Below are positions 11,429 through 20,214 of a stretch of DNA of 64,000 bases, piece by piece (within the stretch, counting starts at the first letter, position 1; every line of letters starts with the position of its first letter). Below the pieces are notes generated by a model, which worked only from the letters and a program-made list of their open reading frames with translations, did no database searches and was not told the DNA's origin. The translations under genes and the position numbers were made by a program. This DNA is from Bacteroides intestinalis (GTDB taxonomy: Bacteria; Bacteroidota; Bacteroidia; Bacteroidales; Bacteroidaceae), in the NCBI RefSeq assembly GCF_003464595.1, contig NZ_QRZF01000007.1, forward strand, positions 62,001 to 126,000. Reading direction: 5' to 3'.

Positions 11429-12613
11429 TTAGTCAAGAATTTCAGTAATCTGACCTGAACCTACCGTACGACCACCTTCGCGGATAGCGAAACGCAAACC
11501 TACGTTCAGAGCTACCGGATAGATCAATTCTACGTTGATTTCTACGTTATCACCAGGCATTACCATTTCAGTTCCTTCCGGAAGAGTGATTTCACCTGTA
11601 CAGTCCATAGTACGCAGATAGAATTGAGGACGGTATTTGTTGTGGAACGGAGTATGACGACCACCTTCTTCTTTCTTCAAAACATAGATAGAAGCTTTGA
11701 ATTTAGAGTGAGGTTTAATCTGACCCGGTTTACAAAGAACCATACCACGTTTGATAGATTCTTTATCGATACCACGAAGCAACAAACCTACGTTATCACC
11801 AGCTTCACCCTGATCCAGCAATTTGCGGAACATTTCAACACCAGTTACAACAGATTTCTTATCTTCACCCAGACCGAGGATTTCAACTTCATCACCTACG
11901 TGGATGATACCAGCTTCGATACGACCAGTAGCAACAGTACCACGACCAGTAATAGAGAATACGTCTTCAACCGGCATCAAGAACGGTTTATCAACATCAC
12001 GCGGAGGCAGCGGAATCCAAGTATCAACAGCATCCATCAGCTCCATAACTTTATCTTCCCATTTTTCTACGCCATTCAATGCACCAAGAGCAGAACCACG
12101 GATGATAGGAGTATTGTCACCGTCGAATTCGTATGCAGCCAACAGTTCGCGCATTTCCATTTCAACGAGTTCCAACATTTCTTCGTCATCAACCATATCG
12201 CACTTGTTCATAAATACAACAAGCTTCGGTACGTTTACCTGACGAGCCAACAGGATGTGCTCACGAGTCTGAGGCATCGGACCATCAGTAGCAGCAACTA
12301 CGATGATAGCACCGTCCATCTGAGCAGCACCAGTTACCATGTTCTTTACGTAGTCGGCGTGACCCGGACAGTCTACGTGAGCATAGTGACGGTTAGCAGT
12401 TTCATACTCTACGTGTGAAGTATTGATAGTAATACCTCTTTCCTTTTCTTCAGGAGCATTATCGATCTGATCGAAAGATTTAACTTCTGAAAGACCTTTC
12501 TTTGCCAACACTGTAGTGATAGCAGCTGTTAACGTGGTTTTACCGTGGTCAACGTGACCGATTGTACCGATGTTTACGTGCGGTTTTTTACGTTCGAATT
12601 TCTCTTTAGCCAT
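11429..12613 (-). CDS. tuf: Elongation factor Tu
   Basis: GTPase that delivers aminoacyl-tRNA to the ribosome, 394 aa. The G1 P-loop GHVDHGKT is at residues 19-26, G3 is DCPGHADY, G4 is NKCD, and G5 is GSALGAL. Domains 2 and 3 follow and end in [14 protein letters not shown]. It is preceded by three tRNA genes and followed by tRNA-Trp, so the whole block is probably one stable-RNA and protein operon. It is the only tuf gene in this window. Confidence 0.99.
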   Translation of the reverse strand: MAKEKFERKKPHVNIGTIGHVDHGKTTLTAAITTVLAKKGLSEVKSFDQIDNAPEEKERGITINTSHVEYETANRHYAHVDCPGHADYVKNMVTGAAQMDGAIIVVAATDGPMPQTREHILLARQVNVPKLVVFMNKCDMVDDEEMLELVEMEMRELLAAYEFDGDNTPIIRGSALGALNGVEKWEDKVMELMDAVDTWIPLPPRDVDKPFLMPVEDVFSITGRGTVATGRIEAGIIHVGDEVEILGLGEDKKSVVTGVEMFRKLLDQGEAGDNVGLLLRGIDKESIKRGMVLCKPGQIKPHSKFKASIYVLKKEEGGRHTPFHNKYRPQFYLRTMDCTGEITLPEGTEMVMPGDNVEINVELIYPVALNVGLRFAIREGGRTVGSGQITEILD

Positions 12614-12663
12614 AGCTTTACTTGTTATTTATTTGATTAATAATCAGCATTTACATATTCATG

Positions 12664-12735
<72 letters not shown>

Positions 12736-12751
12736 AAGGAGAAAAGAGGTG

Positions 12752-12834
12752 TGGGCAAAGATGGATTCGAACCACCGAAGGCGTAAGCCAGCAGATTTAC
12801 AGTCTGCCCCATTTGGCCACTCTGGTATTTGCCC
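12752..12834 (-). tRNA. tRNA-Tyr (anticodon GTA)
   Basis: An 83-nt class II tRNA with acceptor stem GGGCAAA/TTTGCCC, discriminator A, and anticodon loop CTGTAAA (GTA). It has a long variable arm as expected for bacterial tRNA-Tyr. The second member of the tRNA-Thr/Tyr/Thr cluster, 16 nt from its neighbour. Confidence 0.97.
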
Positions 12835-12877
12835 TTACAGTTAAATAAAGAACTCTTTTTTCCTTATTGTTTTTTTG

Positions 12878-12951
12878 AGCCTCTTGTCGGATTCGAACCA
12901 ACGACCCCGAGATTACAAATCACGTGCTCTGGCCAGCTGAGCTAAAGAGGC
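12878..12951 (-). tRNA. tRNA-Thr (anticodon TGT)
   Basis: A 74-nt tRNA with acceptor stem GCCTCTT/AAGAGGC and discriminator T. The anticodon loop TTTGTAA gives TGT. The five-pair anticodon stem (CGTGA/TCTCG) contains one T-T mismatch in the middle; all other stems pair well. It is the first gene after the promoter at 13002-13032, starting about 50 nt downstream. Confidence 0.95.
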
Positions 12952-13001
12952 AATTACTCAAAAAATGCAACCGTTACGTTCTAGTGCGAGCGAAACGGCT
13001 G

Positions 13002-13032
13002 CAAATTTAGGCATTTATTTCTTTTCCGCAAA
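13002..13032 (-). promoter_or_regulatory. Promoter for the tRNA-tuf-ribosomal-rpoBC operon
   Basis: On the minus strand TTTG (13029-13032) is followed after exactly 19 nt by TAAATTTG (13002-13009). This fits the Bacteroides sigma-ABfr consensus (TTTG, 19 nt, TAnnTTTG). The first tRNA begins 50 nt downstream. No equally good match was noticed further down in this operon. Confidence 0.8.
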
Positions 13033-13046
13033 ATTTTAGCGAAATT

Positions 13047-13346
13047 TTATTTGCTCCGTTGTTTTTCCTTGTACTTAACCAACTGTTTTTCTACGGCTTC
13101 GACACTCAAATCGATCGCCTCTTCAAACGTATCACAGATCTTGCTTGCGTAAAAATCGCCGTTAGGCACAATCACCTTTACGCCGGCTTCTTTATTTTCT
13201 GCGGTTTCTGGTTTAACTACCTTTAATGACACCTCTACTTTCTTTATATCATCGTAATACTTCTCCAACTTTGCAACTTTCTTCTGAATAAAGACTTGCA
13301 ACTGCTCTGACGCGTCAAAGTGAATTGATTGAATTCTTACTTCCAT
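13047..13346 (-). CDS. hpf: Ribosome hibernation promoting factor (short HPF / RaiA family)
   Basis: Binds idle ribosomes at the tRNA sites and protects them in stationary phase. The start is the ATG at 13346 (MEVRIQSIHFDASEQ), giving 99 aa. It is preceded by AAGGAGGT eight bases or so upstream, an unusually strong Shine-Dalgarno for this phylum, which decides the start over the longer open frame. Only the S30AE beta-alpha domain is present, with the FYASKICDTFEEAIDL segment; the long-form dimerisation tail is absent. It follows the XerC/D-type gene by 16 nt. Confidence 0.93.
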   Translation of the reverse strand: MEVRIQSIHFDASEQLQVFIQKKVAKLEKYYDDIKKVEVSLKVVKPETAENKEAGVKVIVPNGDFYASKICDTFEEAIDLSVEAVEKQLVKYKEKQRSK

Positions 13347-13362
13347 ACTTACCTCCTTACTT

Positions 13363-14247
13363 TTAGGCTCGAGGATGAGCCAGGTTATACACTTTTTTAA
13401 GTTCTTCAAAAGTAGTATGCGTATAAACCTCCGTAGTCGCCAAACTCTCGTGACCGAGAAGTTCTTTTATAGCTCCGAGTTCTGCATCATGATTCAGCAT
13501 AGTCGTAGCAAAAGTATGCCTCAACACATGAGGACTACGTTTCTTCAACGTTACTACCTTTGACAGGTTTCGTTTCACTAGATTTTCAACAATACTGCGA
13601 GAAAGACGTTCTCCATTCTCCCGGACAAAAAATGCATCCGTCCGAATCGGAACTGCTTCATTTCTAACATCGACATACTCCGTCATTGCTATTTTCAACT
13701 CTTCGCCAAAAGGTATCAAACGCTGTTTATTTCGTTTCCCCGTCACTTTGATAAGTGAAGAAGAGAAATCTACATCTTTATTGTCCAATCCTATCAATTC
13801 TGAAAGTCTCACGCCCGTGGCATAAAACATCTCAATAATCATATGATCACGACACCCTTTAAAGCCTTCACCGAAATCCACCTCATCCAACAACCTATCC
13901 ATATCACTCTCCCGAAGAAAAGCAGGTAACGGTTTCTTATTTTTAGGTCCCGTTATCTTTTGCAATGGATTCACAGCCACTTCACCCTTCCTTAAAAGGA
14001 ATTTATAAAATGACCTGAGCGAACTTAGCTTCCGGTTTATTGAAGTAGAAGTATATCCCCTGTCCATTAAGGAAACAATCCATTCGCGAACAAGTTCAGC
14101 CTTTACTTCCGATGGAGCCGAATCTCCAATTTCTTCTCTCGCAAACTCTTCAAACTGACGCAAATCTTCCCGATAAGACTTTATAGTCTCTTCGGAGTAA
14201 TTCCGTTCGTACTGAAGATAGTCAAGAAAAGAGTCTGTCAACCACAT
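13363..14247 (-). CDS. Tyrosine recombinase, XerC/XerD family
   Basis: A 294-aa site-specific recombinase. The N-terminal SAM-like DNA-binding domain (SFLDYLQYERNYSEETIKSY) is followed by the catalytic domain with Arg in ATGVRLSE, Lys in TGKRNKQR, HVLRH, His in LLGHESL and Tyr in TEVYTHTT. Every catalytic residue is present. Its size and housekeeping context (rpsU upstream, hpf downstream) suggest the chromosome-dimer resolution XerC/XerD type rather than an element integrase. Bacteroidetes carry many paralogues, so I give no symbol. It probably shares the rpsU promoter. Confidence 0.88.
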   Translation of the reverse strand: MWLTDSFLDYLQYERNYSEETIKSYREDLRQFEEFAREEIGDSAPSEVKAELVREWIVSLMDRGYTSTSINRKLSSLRSFYKFLLRKGEVAVNPLQKITGPKNKKPLPAFLRESDMDRLLDEVDFGEGFKGCRDHMIIEMFYATGVRLSELIGLDNKDVDFSSSLIKVTGKRNKQRLIPFGEELKIAMTEYVDVRNEAVPIRTDAFFVRENGERLSRSIVENLVKRNLSKVVTLKKRSPHVLRHTFATTMLNHDAELGAIKELLGHESLATTEVYTHTTFEELKKVYNLAHPRA

Positions 14248-14319
14248 ATATCGCTACATCAAAAATCATGCAACGAATGTATGAAAAGAATTCAATAATT
14301 CAAAGGAAATTACGAATTA

Positions 14320-14511
14320 TTAATCTTCTACTTGCTGAAGTTTTTGTACGTAAACTGCACGTTCTTTCTTAAGTCTGTTAACCACAGACGGTTTGTCAAA
14401 CTGCTGTCTGCTTCTTAATTCCTTAACGATACCAGTTTTCTCGAATTTTCTTTTAAATTTCTTCAGCGCTTTCTCAATGTTTTCGCCTTCTTTTACAGGT
14501 ACTACAATCAT
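14320..14511 (-). CDS. rpsU: 30S ribosomal protein S21
   Basis: A 63-aa basic protein beginning MIVVPVKEGENIEKALKKFK, with the conserved KFEKTGIVKELRSRQQF core. S21 acts at the anti-Shine-Dalgarno region of 16S rRNA and in Bacteroidia helps occlude it. It is the first gene of the rpsU-xer-hpf unit, with a clear promoter about 55 nt upstream. Confidence 0.96.
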   Translation of the reverse strand: MIVVPVKEGENIEKALKKFKRKFEKTGIVKELRSRQQFDKPSVVNRLKKERAVYVQKLQQVED

Positions 14512-14565
14512 TTTCTTTTTATTAAAATGTTAATGGTTTAAAAATCTCACGATTAAATTGAGCGG

Positions 14566-14596
14566 CAAAATTACACATAGTTTCTTTATCCACAAA
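14566..14596 (-). promoter_or_regulatory. Promoter of rpsU
   Basis: Minus-strand TTTG (14593-14596), 19 nt, then TAATTTTG (14566-14573): a full match to the Bacteroides vegetative promoter. The rpsU start codon is 55 nt downstream. Confidence 0.78.
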
Positions 14597-14720
14597 ACTT
14601 TCCGCCAAAAATTCTATAAAAAGAAGAAAGATTATCTCAACAAGAAAACTCTCAGCCCCAGAGGAAAAGCAGACACACAGGACATATATCAGCAAAAGAT
14701 GTTGGCCGGAATAATACCCG

Positions 14721-14829
14721 TCCCATATCCAATCCGTGTCTGATCCGTATCTGCTCCATGTCTATATGTTTGGAGTTGGTACGGAGTTGACACAGTGTTG
14801 GTACGGTGTTGGTACGGCGTTGGTATGGT
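14721..14829. repeat. Two adjoining blocks of an 11-bp tandem repeat
   Basis: This is in the 442-nt gap between rpsU and the aminopeptidase gene. Positions 14775-14829 are five consecutive 11-bp units of the form GTTGGTACGGN; the second unit is the most diverged. Just upstream, 14732-14764 holds three 11-bp units of the form ATCCGTRTCTG, with a weaker fourth at 14721-14731. The reverse complement of the second unit (ACCGTACCAAC) resembles the first, so the two blocks are partly inverted. No gene-like signal is seen in any frame here. The rest of the gap holds only the rpsU promoter and a TATCTTTG (14912-14919) that may serve the next gene. Confidence 0.8.
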
Positions 14830-14953
14830 CTGTGCGTTAAAAAAGGCATTGGTTTCCTCTTATCAACGGATAAAGTACAGTAACCGGCAAAAGATATTCA
14901 AAGAAAGTGAGTATCTTTGAGGGATGAATGTTATACCTATATATAAATAGTAT

Positions 14954-16735
14954 ATGAGCCAGACAATAAACAATCGGATACAAGCCTTACGGGCTTTGTT
15001 CAGTCAAGAGGGCATACAGGCCTTTATTATTCCGAGTACGGACCCGCATCTGAGTGAATATGTTGCTCCTCACTGGAAATCCCGGGAATGGATTTCTGGT
15101 TTTACAGGTTCCGCAGGAACCGTTGTCGTTACTACCACTAAGGCAGGATTATGGACTGATTCCCGCTATTTCCTCCAAGCTGCCCAACAGTTGGAAGATA
15201 CTGAAATAGAGTTATACAAAGAAATGCTTCCTGAAACACCCAGTATCTCCACGTTTTTAAGTATGCAATTAGCTCCCGGTGACACCGTAGGTATTGATGG
15301 GAAAATGTTTTCTGCAGAAGCTGTGGAGGACATGAGAGTTAAATTACAGAAACACCGGATACGGCTGAAAAGTATTTCAGATCCGTTAGAGCAATTATGG
15401 GCTGACCGACCGCCAATGCCGGAAGATCCAGCCTTTATCCATGAAACAAAATATGCAGGAAAAAGCAGCACAGAAAAAATTTCCATTATCCGGGAAGAGT
15501 TGAAAAAGTGCAATGCCAAAGCATTATTCCTGTCGGCTCTGGACGAAATTGCATGGACACTTAACCTACGCGGCAGTGATGTACATTGCAATCCTGTAGT
15601 TGTCAGCTACCTATTGATTGAAGAACAACATACACACTTTTTCATCCAACCACAAAAGATTACCCCTGAGGTTACCGACTATCTAAAAGAAATAGGAGTA
15701 AGTCTGCACCCTTATGAAGAAGTGGAAACATACCTCAACCGGATAAATGTGGATAGCCTGCTCATTAACCCGGCTAAAACAAATTACGCCATGTATTCGG
15801 CTGTCAACCCCAATTGCAGAATCATTCATGGTGCTTCCCCGGTTACTCTGCTGAAAGCAATTCGTAACGAACAGGAAATAGCCGGAATACACGCAGCAAT
15901 GCAACGGGACGGAGTAGCTCTGGTTAAATTCCTGAAGTGGCTGGAAGAGGCAGTCCCCACCGGCAAAGAGACCGAGATAAGTATAGACAAAAAGCTGCAT
16001 AACTTCCGTGCCGAACAAGATTTATACAGGGGAGAAAGCTTTGACACCATTGCAGGGTACAAAGAACATGGGGCAATCGTACATTACGAAGCGACTCCCG
16101 AAACAGATGTTTCTCTAAAGCCTGAAGGTTTTCTGCTATTAGATTCCGGCGCACAATATCTGGACGGAACCACAGATATTACACGCACGATCGCCTTAGG
16201 TAAACTAACCGAAGAAGAGAAAACAGACTATACATTAATATTAAAAGGGCACATCGCACTGGCAATGGCTAAATTCCCTGTTGGTACACGCGGAGCCCAA
16301 CTGGATGTACTGGCACGTATGCCGATATGGCAACGGGGAATGAACTTCTTGCATGGTACAGGACATGGTGTAGGCCATTTCCTGAATGTACACGAAGGAC
16401 CTCAAAGTATCCGAATGAATGAAAACCCGGTACCCCTGCAACTGGGTATGCTGACATCCAACGAACCGGGCGTATACAAAGCAGGAAGTCATGGAATCCG
16501 GACAGAAAATCTAGTTCTGGTAGTTCCTGCCGGAGAAGGAATGTTCGGCAACTATCTACAATTCGAGACCGTAACCCTTTGCCCTATCTGTAAAAAGGGA
16601 ATTATTAAAGAACTGCTCACTACCGAAGAAATCGCATGGCTCAACAGCTATCATCAAACTGTATATGAGAAATTATCGCCAAGCCTGAACAAAGAAGAAC
16701 AGGCATGGTTGAAGGAAGCAACAAGTAAATTATAA
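14954..16735 (+). CDS. Xaa-Pro aminopeptidase (M24 family, aminopeptidase P)
   Basis: A 593-aa cytosolic metallopeptidase that removes an N-terminal residue preceding proline. It has two creatinase-like N-terminal domains and a pita-bread catalytic domain. Metal ligands are visible: two Asp in LLDSGAQYLDGTTDITRT, His in GTGHGVGHFLNVHEGP, Glu in SNEPGVY, and Glu in LQFETVTLCP. The length matches the three-domain aminopeptidase P found in Bacteroidetes and eukaryotes rather than the shorter E. coli PepP. The start ATG at 14954 lies 34 nt after a TATCTTTG box. The gamma-carbonic-anhydrase gene follows after 26 nt. Confidence 0.93.
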   Translation: MSQTINNRIQALRALFSQEGIQAFIIPSTDPHLSEYVAPHWKSREWISGFTGSAGTVVVTTTKAGLWTDSRYFLQAAQQLEDTEIELYKEMLPETPSISTFLSMQLAPGDTVGIDGKMFSAEAVEDMRVKLQKHRIRLKSISDPLEQLWADRPPMPEDPAFIHETKYAGKSSTEKISIIREELKKCNAKALFLSALDEIAWTLNLRGSDVHCNPVVVSYLLIEEQHTHFFIQPQKITPEVTDYLKEIGVSLHPYEEVETYLNRINVDSLLINPAKTNYAMYSAVNPNCRIIHGASPVTLLKAIRNEQEIAGIHAAMQRDGVALVKFLKWLEEAVPTGKETEISIDKKLHNFRAEQDLYRGESFDTIAGYKEHGAIVHYEATPETDVSLKPEGFLLLDSGAQYLDGTTDITRTIALGKLTEEEKTDYTLILKGHIALAMAKFPVGTRGAQLDVLARMPIWQRGMNFLHGTGHGVGHFLNVHEGPQSIRMNENPVPLQLGMLTSNEPGVYKAGSHGIRTENLVLVVPAGEGMFGNYLQFETVTLCPICKKGIIKELLTTEEIAWLNSYHQTVYEKLSPSLNKEEQAWLKEATSKL

Positions 16736-16761
16736 CCACTAAATAGTAACCAGTATACAAA

Positions 16762-17277
16762 ATGGCATTAATCAAATCAGTCAGAGGTTTCACTCCTGAA
16801 TTTGGAGAGAACTGTTTTTTAGCGGACAATGCAGCCATCATCGGAGATGTAAAAATGGGACGTGATTGCAGCATTTGGTTCAGCACCGTACTGCGCGGAG
16901 ACGTAAACTCCATCCGTATCGGAAACGGGGTCAATATACAAGACGGAAGCGTGCTGCACACCTTATATGAAAAATCAACCATTGAAATAGGCGATCACGT
17001 TTCTGTAGGGCACAACGTCACCATTCATGGAGCTACCATTAAAGATTATGCATTGGTAGGCATGGGTTCTACCATTCTCGACCACGCTATTGTGGGTGAA
17101 GGCGCTATTGTTGCTGCCGGCTCACTGGTTTTGAGCAACACGGTCATCGAACCGGGAAGCATCTGGGGTGGTGTCCCTGCAAAATTCATCAAAAAAGTAG
17201 ATCCGGCACAGGCTAAAGAGTTGAATCAGAAGATTGCACATAACTATCTGATGTATTCTAATTGGTATAAAGAGTAA
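16762..17277 (+). CDS. Gamma carbonic anhydrase-like hexapeptide-repeat protein
   Basis: A 171-aa left-handed beta-helix protein with repeated hexapeptides (IGDVKMGRDCSIWF, IGNGVNIQDGSVLH, IGDHVSVGHNVTIHG). Three histidines suited to bind the metal at trimer interfaces are present (in VLHTLYE and in GHNVTIHG). Such YrdA/CaiE-type proteins are called gamma carbonic anhydrases, but many members have no shown activity, so the enzymatic role is uncertain. It is the second gene of the unit and ends just before a long hairpin terminator. Confidence 0.88.
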   Translation: MALIKSVRGFTPEFGENCFLADNAAIIGDVKMGRDCSIWFSTVLRGDVNSIRIGNGVNIQDGSVLHTLYEKSTIEIGDHVSVGHNVTIHGATIKDYALVGMGSTILDHAIVGEGAIVAAGSLVLSNTVIEPGSIWGGVPAKFIKKVDPAQAKELNQKIAHNYLMYSNWYKE

Positions 17278-17290
17278 AAAAACGACAGAT

Positions 17291-17348
17291 AGATATAAAT
17301 AGAAAGCGGGCAGATAGGAATCTATCTGCCCGCTTTCTATTTATATCT
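17291..17348. terminator. Bidirectional terminator with a perfect 27-bp stem
   Basis: Arms 17291-17317 and 17322-17348 are exact reverse complements with a GAAT loop. It sits between the convergent ends of the carbonic-anhydrase-like gene (17277) and waaA (17354). A-rich sequence on the left (17275-17282) and T-rich sequence on the right can serve as U-runs in each direction. Confidence 0.88.
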
Positions 17349-17353
17349 ATTTC

Positions 17354-18574
17354 TTAGAAATTAATCATACTCAATATTTTATCCGTAGCTCCAGCGTTAC
17401 TAGTGACATAATATCCGGCATTCGTTCCTGTCTCACGCAAGAATATATCATCTGTCAGCATCCGGTCGAGCAATTCTTTCAATTCCTCGTAATTCTTAAT
17501 GGAGAAAGCCCCCTTCGCTTCTATCAGTTGTGTGGCTTCCATAAATTTCTGATATTTAGGTCCGAATATAACCGGAATTCCATAGACAGCCGCTTCTAAT
17601 GTGTTATGAATACCCACTCCAAAACCGCCACCTACATAGGCTATCTCACCATATCGATAGATAGAGGACAGTAAACCGAAACAATCGATAATCAGACAAT
17701 CAGCTTTCAGCACATTCTTTTCGTCCGCACGAGTATAGCGCACATACGGACGTTTCAATTTCCGGATTATCTCTACCAGGTGATTTTCATCTATCACATG
17801 CGGAGCTATTATAAGTTTTACTTCCGGGTGATTATTGAAATATTCGATAAACAGATCTTCATCCGGTTGCCAGGAACTACCGGCAACAAAAGTCATCGTA
17901 TCATTCTTAAAGAGCTTTACCAAAGGCAATTCCTTGGCCTCCTCACGTATCTGCAAAACCCTGTCGAAGCGTGTATCACCAACTACCGTCACGCGATTGA
18001 TACCGATCTTACCCAAATAGCGTTTAGAACGTTCATTCTGCACAAACAAATGATCGAAATTACGTAATACGTGGCGATAAGTCCCTCCATACCACTTAAA
18101 GAAAACCTGTCCGCGACGGAATATAGACGAAACACTATATACCGGAATACGACGTTTATGCAATTCATCCAGATAATTCTTCCAGAACTCATATTTGATG
18201 AAGAAAGCCATGCAAGGATTCGCTATATCCAGGAATTTCTTCACATTCCGAGGTTTATCAAACGGCAGGTAACATACCACATCCGCCCCACGATAATTCT
18301 TACGTACTTCATATCCGGAAGGAGAGAAGAATGTCAGCAATATACCATAATCAGGATATTTGGCACGAATTTTCTCTATCAGAGGACGCCCTTGTTCAAA
18401 CTCGCCCAAGGAAGCCGCATGAAACCAGATGTAGCGCACATCCTTTTCCAATTGCTGTCTGAGAAGTTCATACACCACCCAATGCCCTTTCATCATTTTA
18501 CGGGGTTTACGGCTAAAAGGAGCCGCCAGATGCACCAGAAGGTCATAGATACCTATCGCAAGGTCGTAAAACAT
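17354..18574 (-). CDS. waaA: 3-deoxy-D-manno-octulosonic-acid (Kdo) transferase
   Basis: Inner-membrane glycosyltransferase that adds Kdo to lipid A precursor, 406 aa. An N-terminal membrane anchor (YDLAIGIYDLLVHLAAPFS) is followed by the family motif WFHAASLGEFEQGRPLIEKI with the catalytic Glu. The C-terminal GT-B domain has YVGGGFGVGIHNTLEAAVYG and PVIFGP. It starts 25 nt after gltX and is probably cotranscribed with it. Whether it adds one or two Kdo residues cannot be read from sequence. Confidence 0.95.
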   Translation of the reverse strand: MFYDLAIGIYDLLVHLAAPFSRKPRKMMKGHWVVYELLRQQLEKDVRYIWFHAASLGEFEQGRPLIEKIRAKYPDYGILLTFFSPSGYEVRKNYRGADVVCYLPFDKPRNVKKFLDIANPCMAFFIKYEFWKNYLDELHKRRIPVYSVSSIFRRGQVFFKWYGGTYRHVLRNFDHLFVQNERSKRYLGKIGINRVTVVGDTRFDRVLQIREEAKELPLVKLFKNDTMTFVAGSSWQPDEDLFIEYFNNHPEVKLIIAPHVIDENHLVEIIRKLKRPYVRYTRADEKNVLKADCLIIDCFGLLSSIYRYGEIAYVGGGFGVGIHNTLEAAVYGIPVIFGPKYQKFMEATQLIEAKGAFSIKNYEELKELLDRMLTDDIFLRETGTNAGYYVTSNAGATDKILSMINF

Positions 18575-18599
18575 ACTTTCTTCAGCTTGGGTTTCAATT

Positions 18600-20117
18600 T
18601 TATTTTAGTACCTCAATTGCTCGTTTCATACGCGCCAGTGTCTCTTCTTTGCCCAGCACCCAAGAGATGTCGAACATATGCGGGCCTTTCCCCTCGCCTA
18701 CCAGCGTCAGGCGAAAAGCATTCATTATATTTCCGGTATGGTATCCTTTTTCTGCAATCCAGTCCATTACAATCTTTTCCTGGTTTTCGATGCCGAAGTC
18801 CTCGATACCTGCCAATACTTCCATTAATTCAGTCATGCACTGGGCAGAATCTTCTTTCCAGCGTTTCTTCACAGTCTTTTCGTCATATTCGGTCGGAGCT
18901 ATAAAGAAGAAACTGGATGCTTCCCAAAGTTCGCGCACAAAGCTTACGCGATTCTTCATCATGCCTACTACAGTTACCACTTTCTCAAACGGAGCTTCCA
19001 CGCCCTGTTCTTTCAGAACCGGAACAAAAAGTTCTGCTATTTCCGTATCCGGCTTCAACAATATATATTCATGGTTGAACCAGATTCCTTTCTTATAATC
19101 AAACTTAGCACCGGATTTACTGCAATGGCTCAGGTCGAACAGTTTTATCAGTTCATCCATAGACATGAGTTCCTGATCGTTACCCGGATTCCAACCCAGC
19201 AAAGCCAGGAAATTAATCACTGCCTCAGGCAGATAACCCGATTCACGGTATCCGGAAGACACTTCACCTGTTTTGGGGTCATGCCATTCCAATGGGAATA
19301 CGGGAAAACCAAGACGGTCACCGTCACGCTTGCTCAACTTACCATTACCTTCCGGCTTCAGCAGCAGAGGCAGGTGGGCAAAGGCCGGCATTGTATCTTC
19401 CCAACCAAAAGCACGGTACAACAACACGTGCAACGGTGCAGAGGGCAACCATTCTTCACCACGAATCACATGGGAAACCTCCATCAAATGGTCGTCTACA
19501 ATATTTGCCAGGTGATAGGTCGGAAGCTCATCTGCTGATTTATAAAGTACCTTATCATCCAGAATCGAAGAATTAATTATCACTTCACCCCGGATCAAGT
19601 CGTTTACATGCACGTCTTCATTGGGTTCTATCTTAAAACGAACCACGTACTGCTTACCCTCGGCAATCAATGCATCTACTTCTTCTTTAGAAAGTGTCAG
19701 TGAATTACGCATTTGCATACGGGTAGAAGCATCATATTGGAAATTGGCTATTTCAGTACGCTTTGCCTCCAACTCCTCGGGAGTATCAAAAGCAATATAA
19801 GCCTTACCTGCATCCAATAATACTTTCACATACTTCTTGTATATTTCACGGCGTTCGGACTGGCGGTACGGTCCATGCTCTCCACCAAAGCTGACTCCCT
19901 CATCGAACGGGATGCCCAACCATTTGAAAGATTCCAATATATATTCTTCTGCACCCGGCACAAAACGGTTACTATCAGTATCTTCGATACGGAAAATCAT
20001 ATCACCCCCATGTTGGCGTGCAAAAAGATAATTGTATAATGCTGTACGCACACCACCAATGTGCAACGCCCCTGTAGGACTTGGGGCAAATCGAACTCTG
20101 ACTCTTCTTTCTGTCAT
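18600..20117 (-). CDS. gltX: Glutamyl-tRNA synthetase
   Basis: Charges tRNA-Glu, 505 aa from the ATG at 20117 ([16 protein letters not shown]); an ATG three codons earlier is also possible. The class I HIGH motif appears as PTGALHIGG and the KMSKS motif as KLSKRDGDR. The anticodon-binding C-terminal domain is complete. A TAATTTTG box at 20149-20156 on the minus strand may be its promoter, though no good -33 element was found. Confidence 0.97.
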   Translation of the reverse strand: MTERRVRVRFAPSPTGALHIGGVRTALYNYLFARQHGGDMIFRIEDTDSNRFVPGAEEYILESFKWLGIPFDEGVSFGGEHGPYRQSERREIYKKYVKVLLDAGKAYIAFDTPEELEAKRTEIANFQYDASTRMQMRNSLTLSKEEVDALIAEGKQYVVRFKIEPNEDVHVNDLIRGEVIINSSILDDKVLYKSADELPTYHLANIVDDHLMEVSHVIRGEEWLPSAPLHVLLYRAFGWEDTMPAFAHLPLLLKPEGNGKLSKRDGDRLGFPVFPLEWHDPKTGEVSSGYRESGYLPEAVINFLALLGWNPGNDQELMSMDELIKLFDLSHCSKSGAKFDYKKGIWFNHEYILLKPDTEIAELFVPVLKEQGVEAPFEKVVTVVGMMKNRVSFVRELWEASSFFFIAPTEYDEKTVKKRWKEDSAQCMTELMEVLAGIEDFGIENQEKIVMDWIAEKGYHTGNIMNAFRLTLVGEGKGPHMFDISWVLGKEETLARMKRAIEVLK

Positions 20118-20214
20118 ATTTTGCATTACTTATGAGATAATTAGACGGCAAAATTAAACCTTTTTTTCCACACTAATGTTTTTTTTTGTACTTTTCGCAA
20201 AAAATTCAACCGAT

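Noticed and set aside
13363..14247. Integrase of a mobile element
   Set aside because: The recombinase lies between rpsU and hpf with XerC/D length and full housekeeping context; no attachment sites or cargo flank it.
14721..14829. Possible CRISPR array
   Set aside because: Units are 11 bp and adjacent with no spacers; no cas genes are present in the window.
14652..14849. A 65-codon minus-strand frame across the 11-bp repeats
   Set aside because: The frame exists only because 11-bp repeats lack stops in that phase. The product is a shifted translation of the repeat and has no promoter-start logic.
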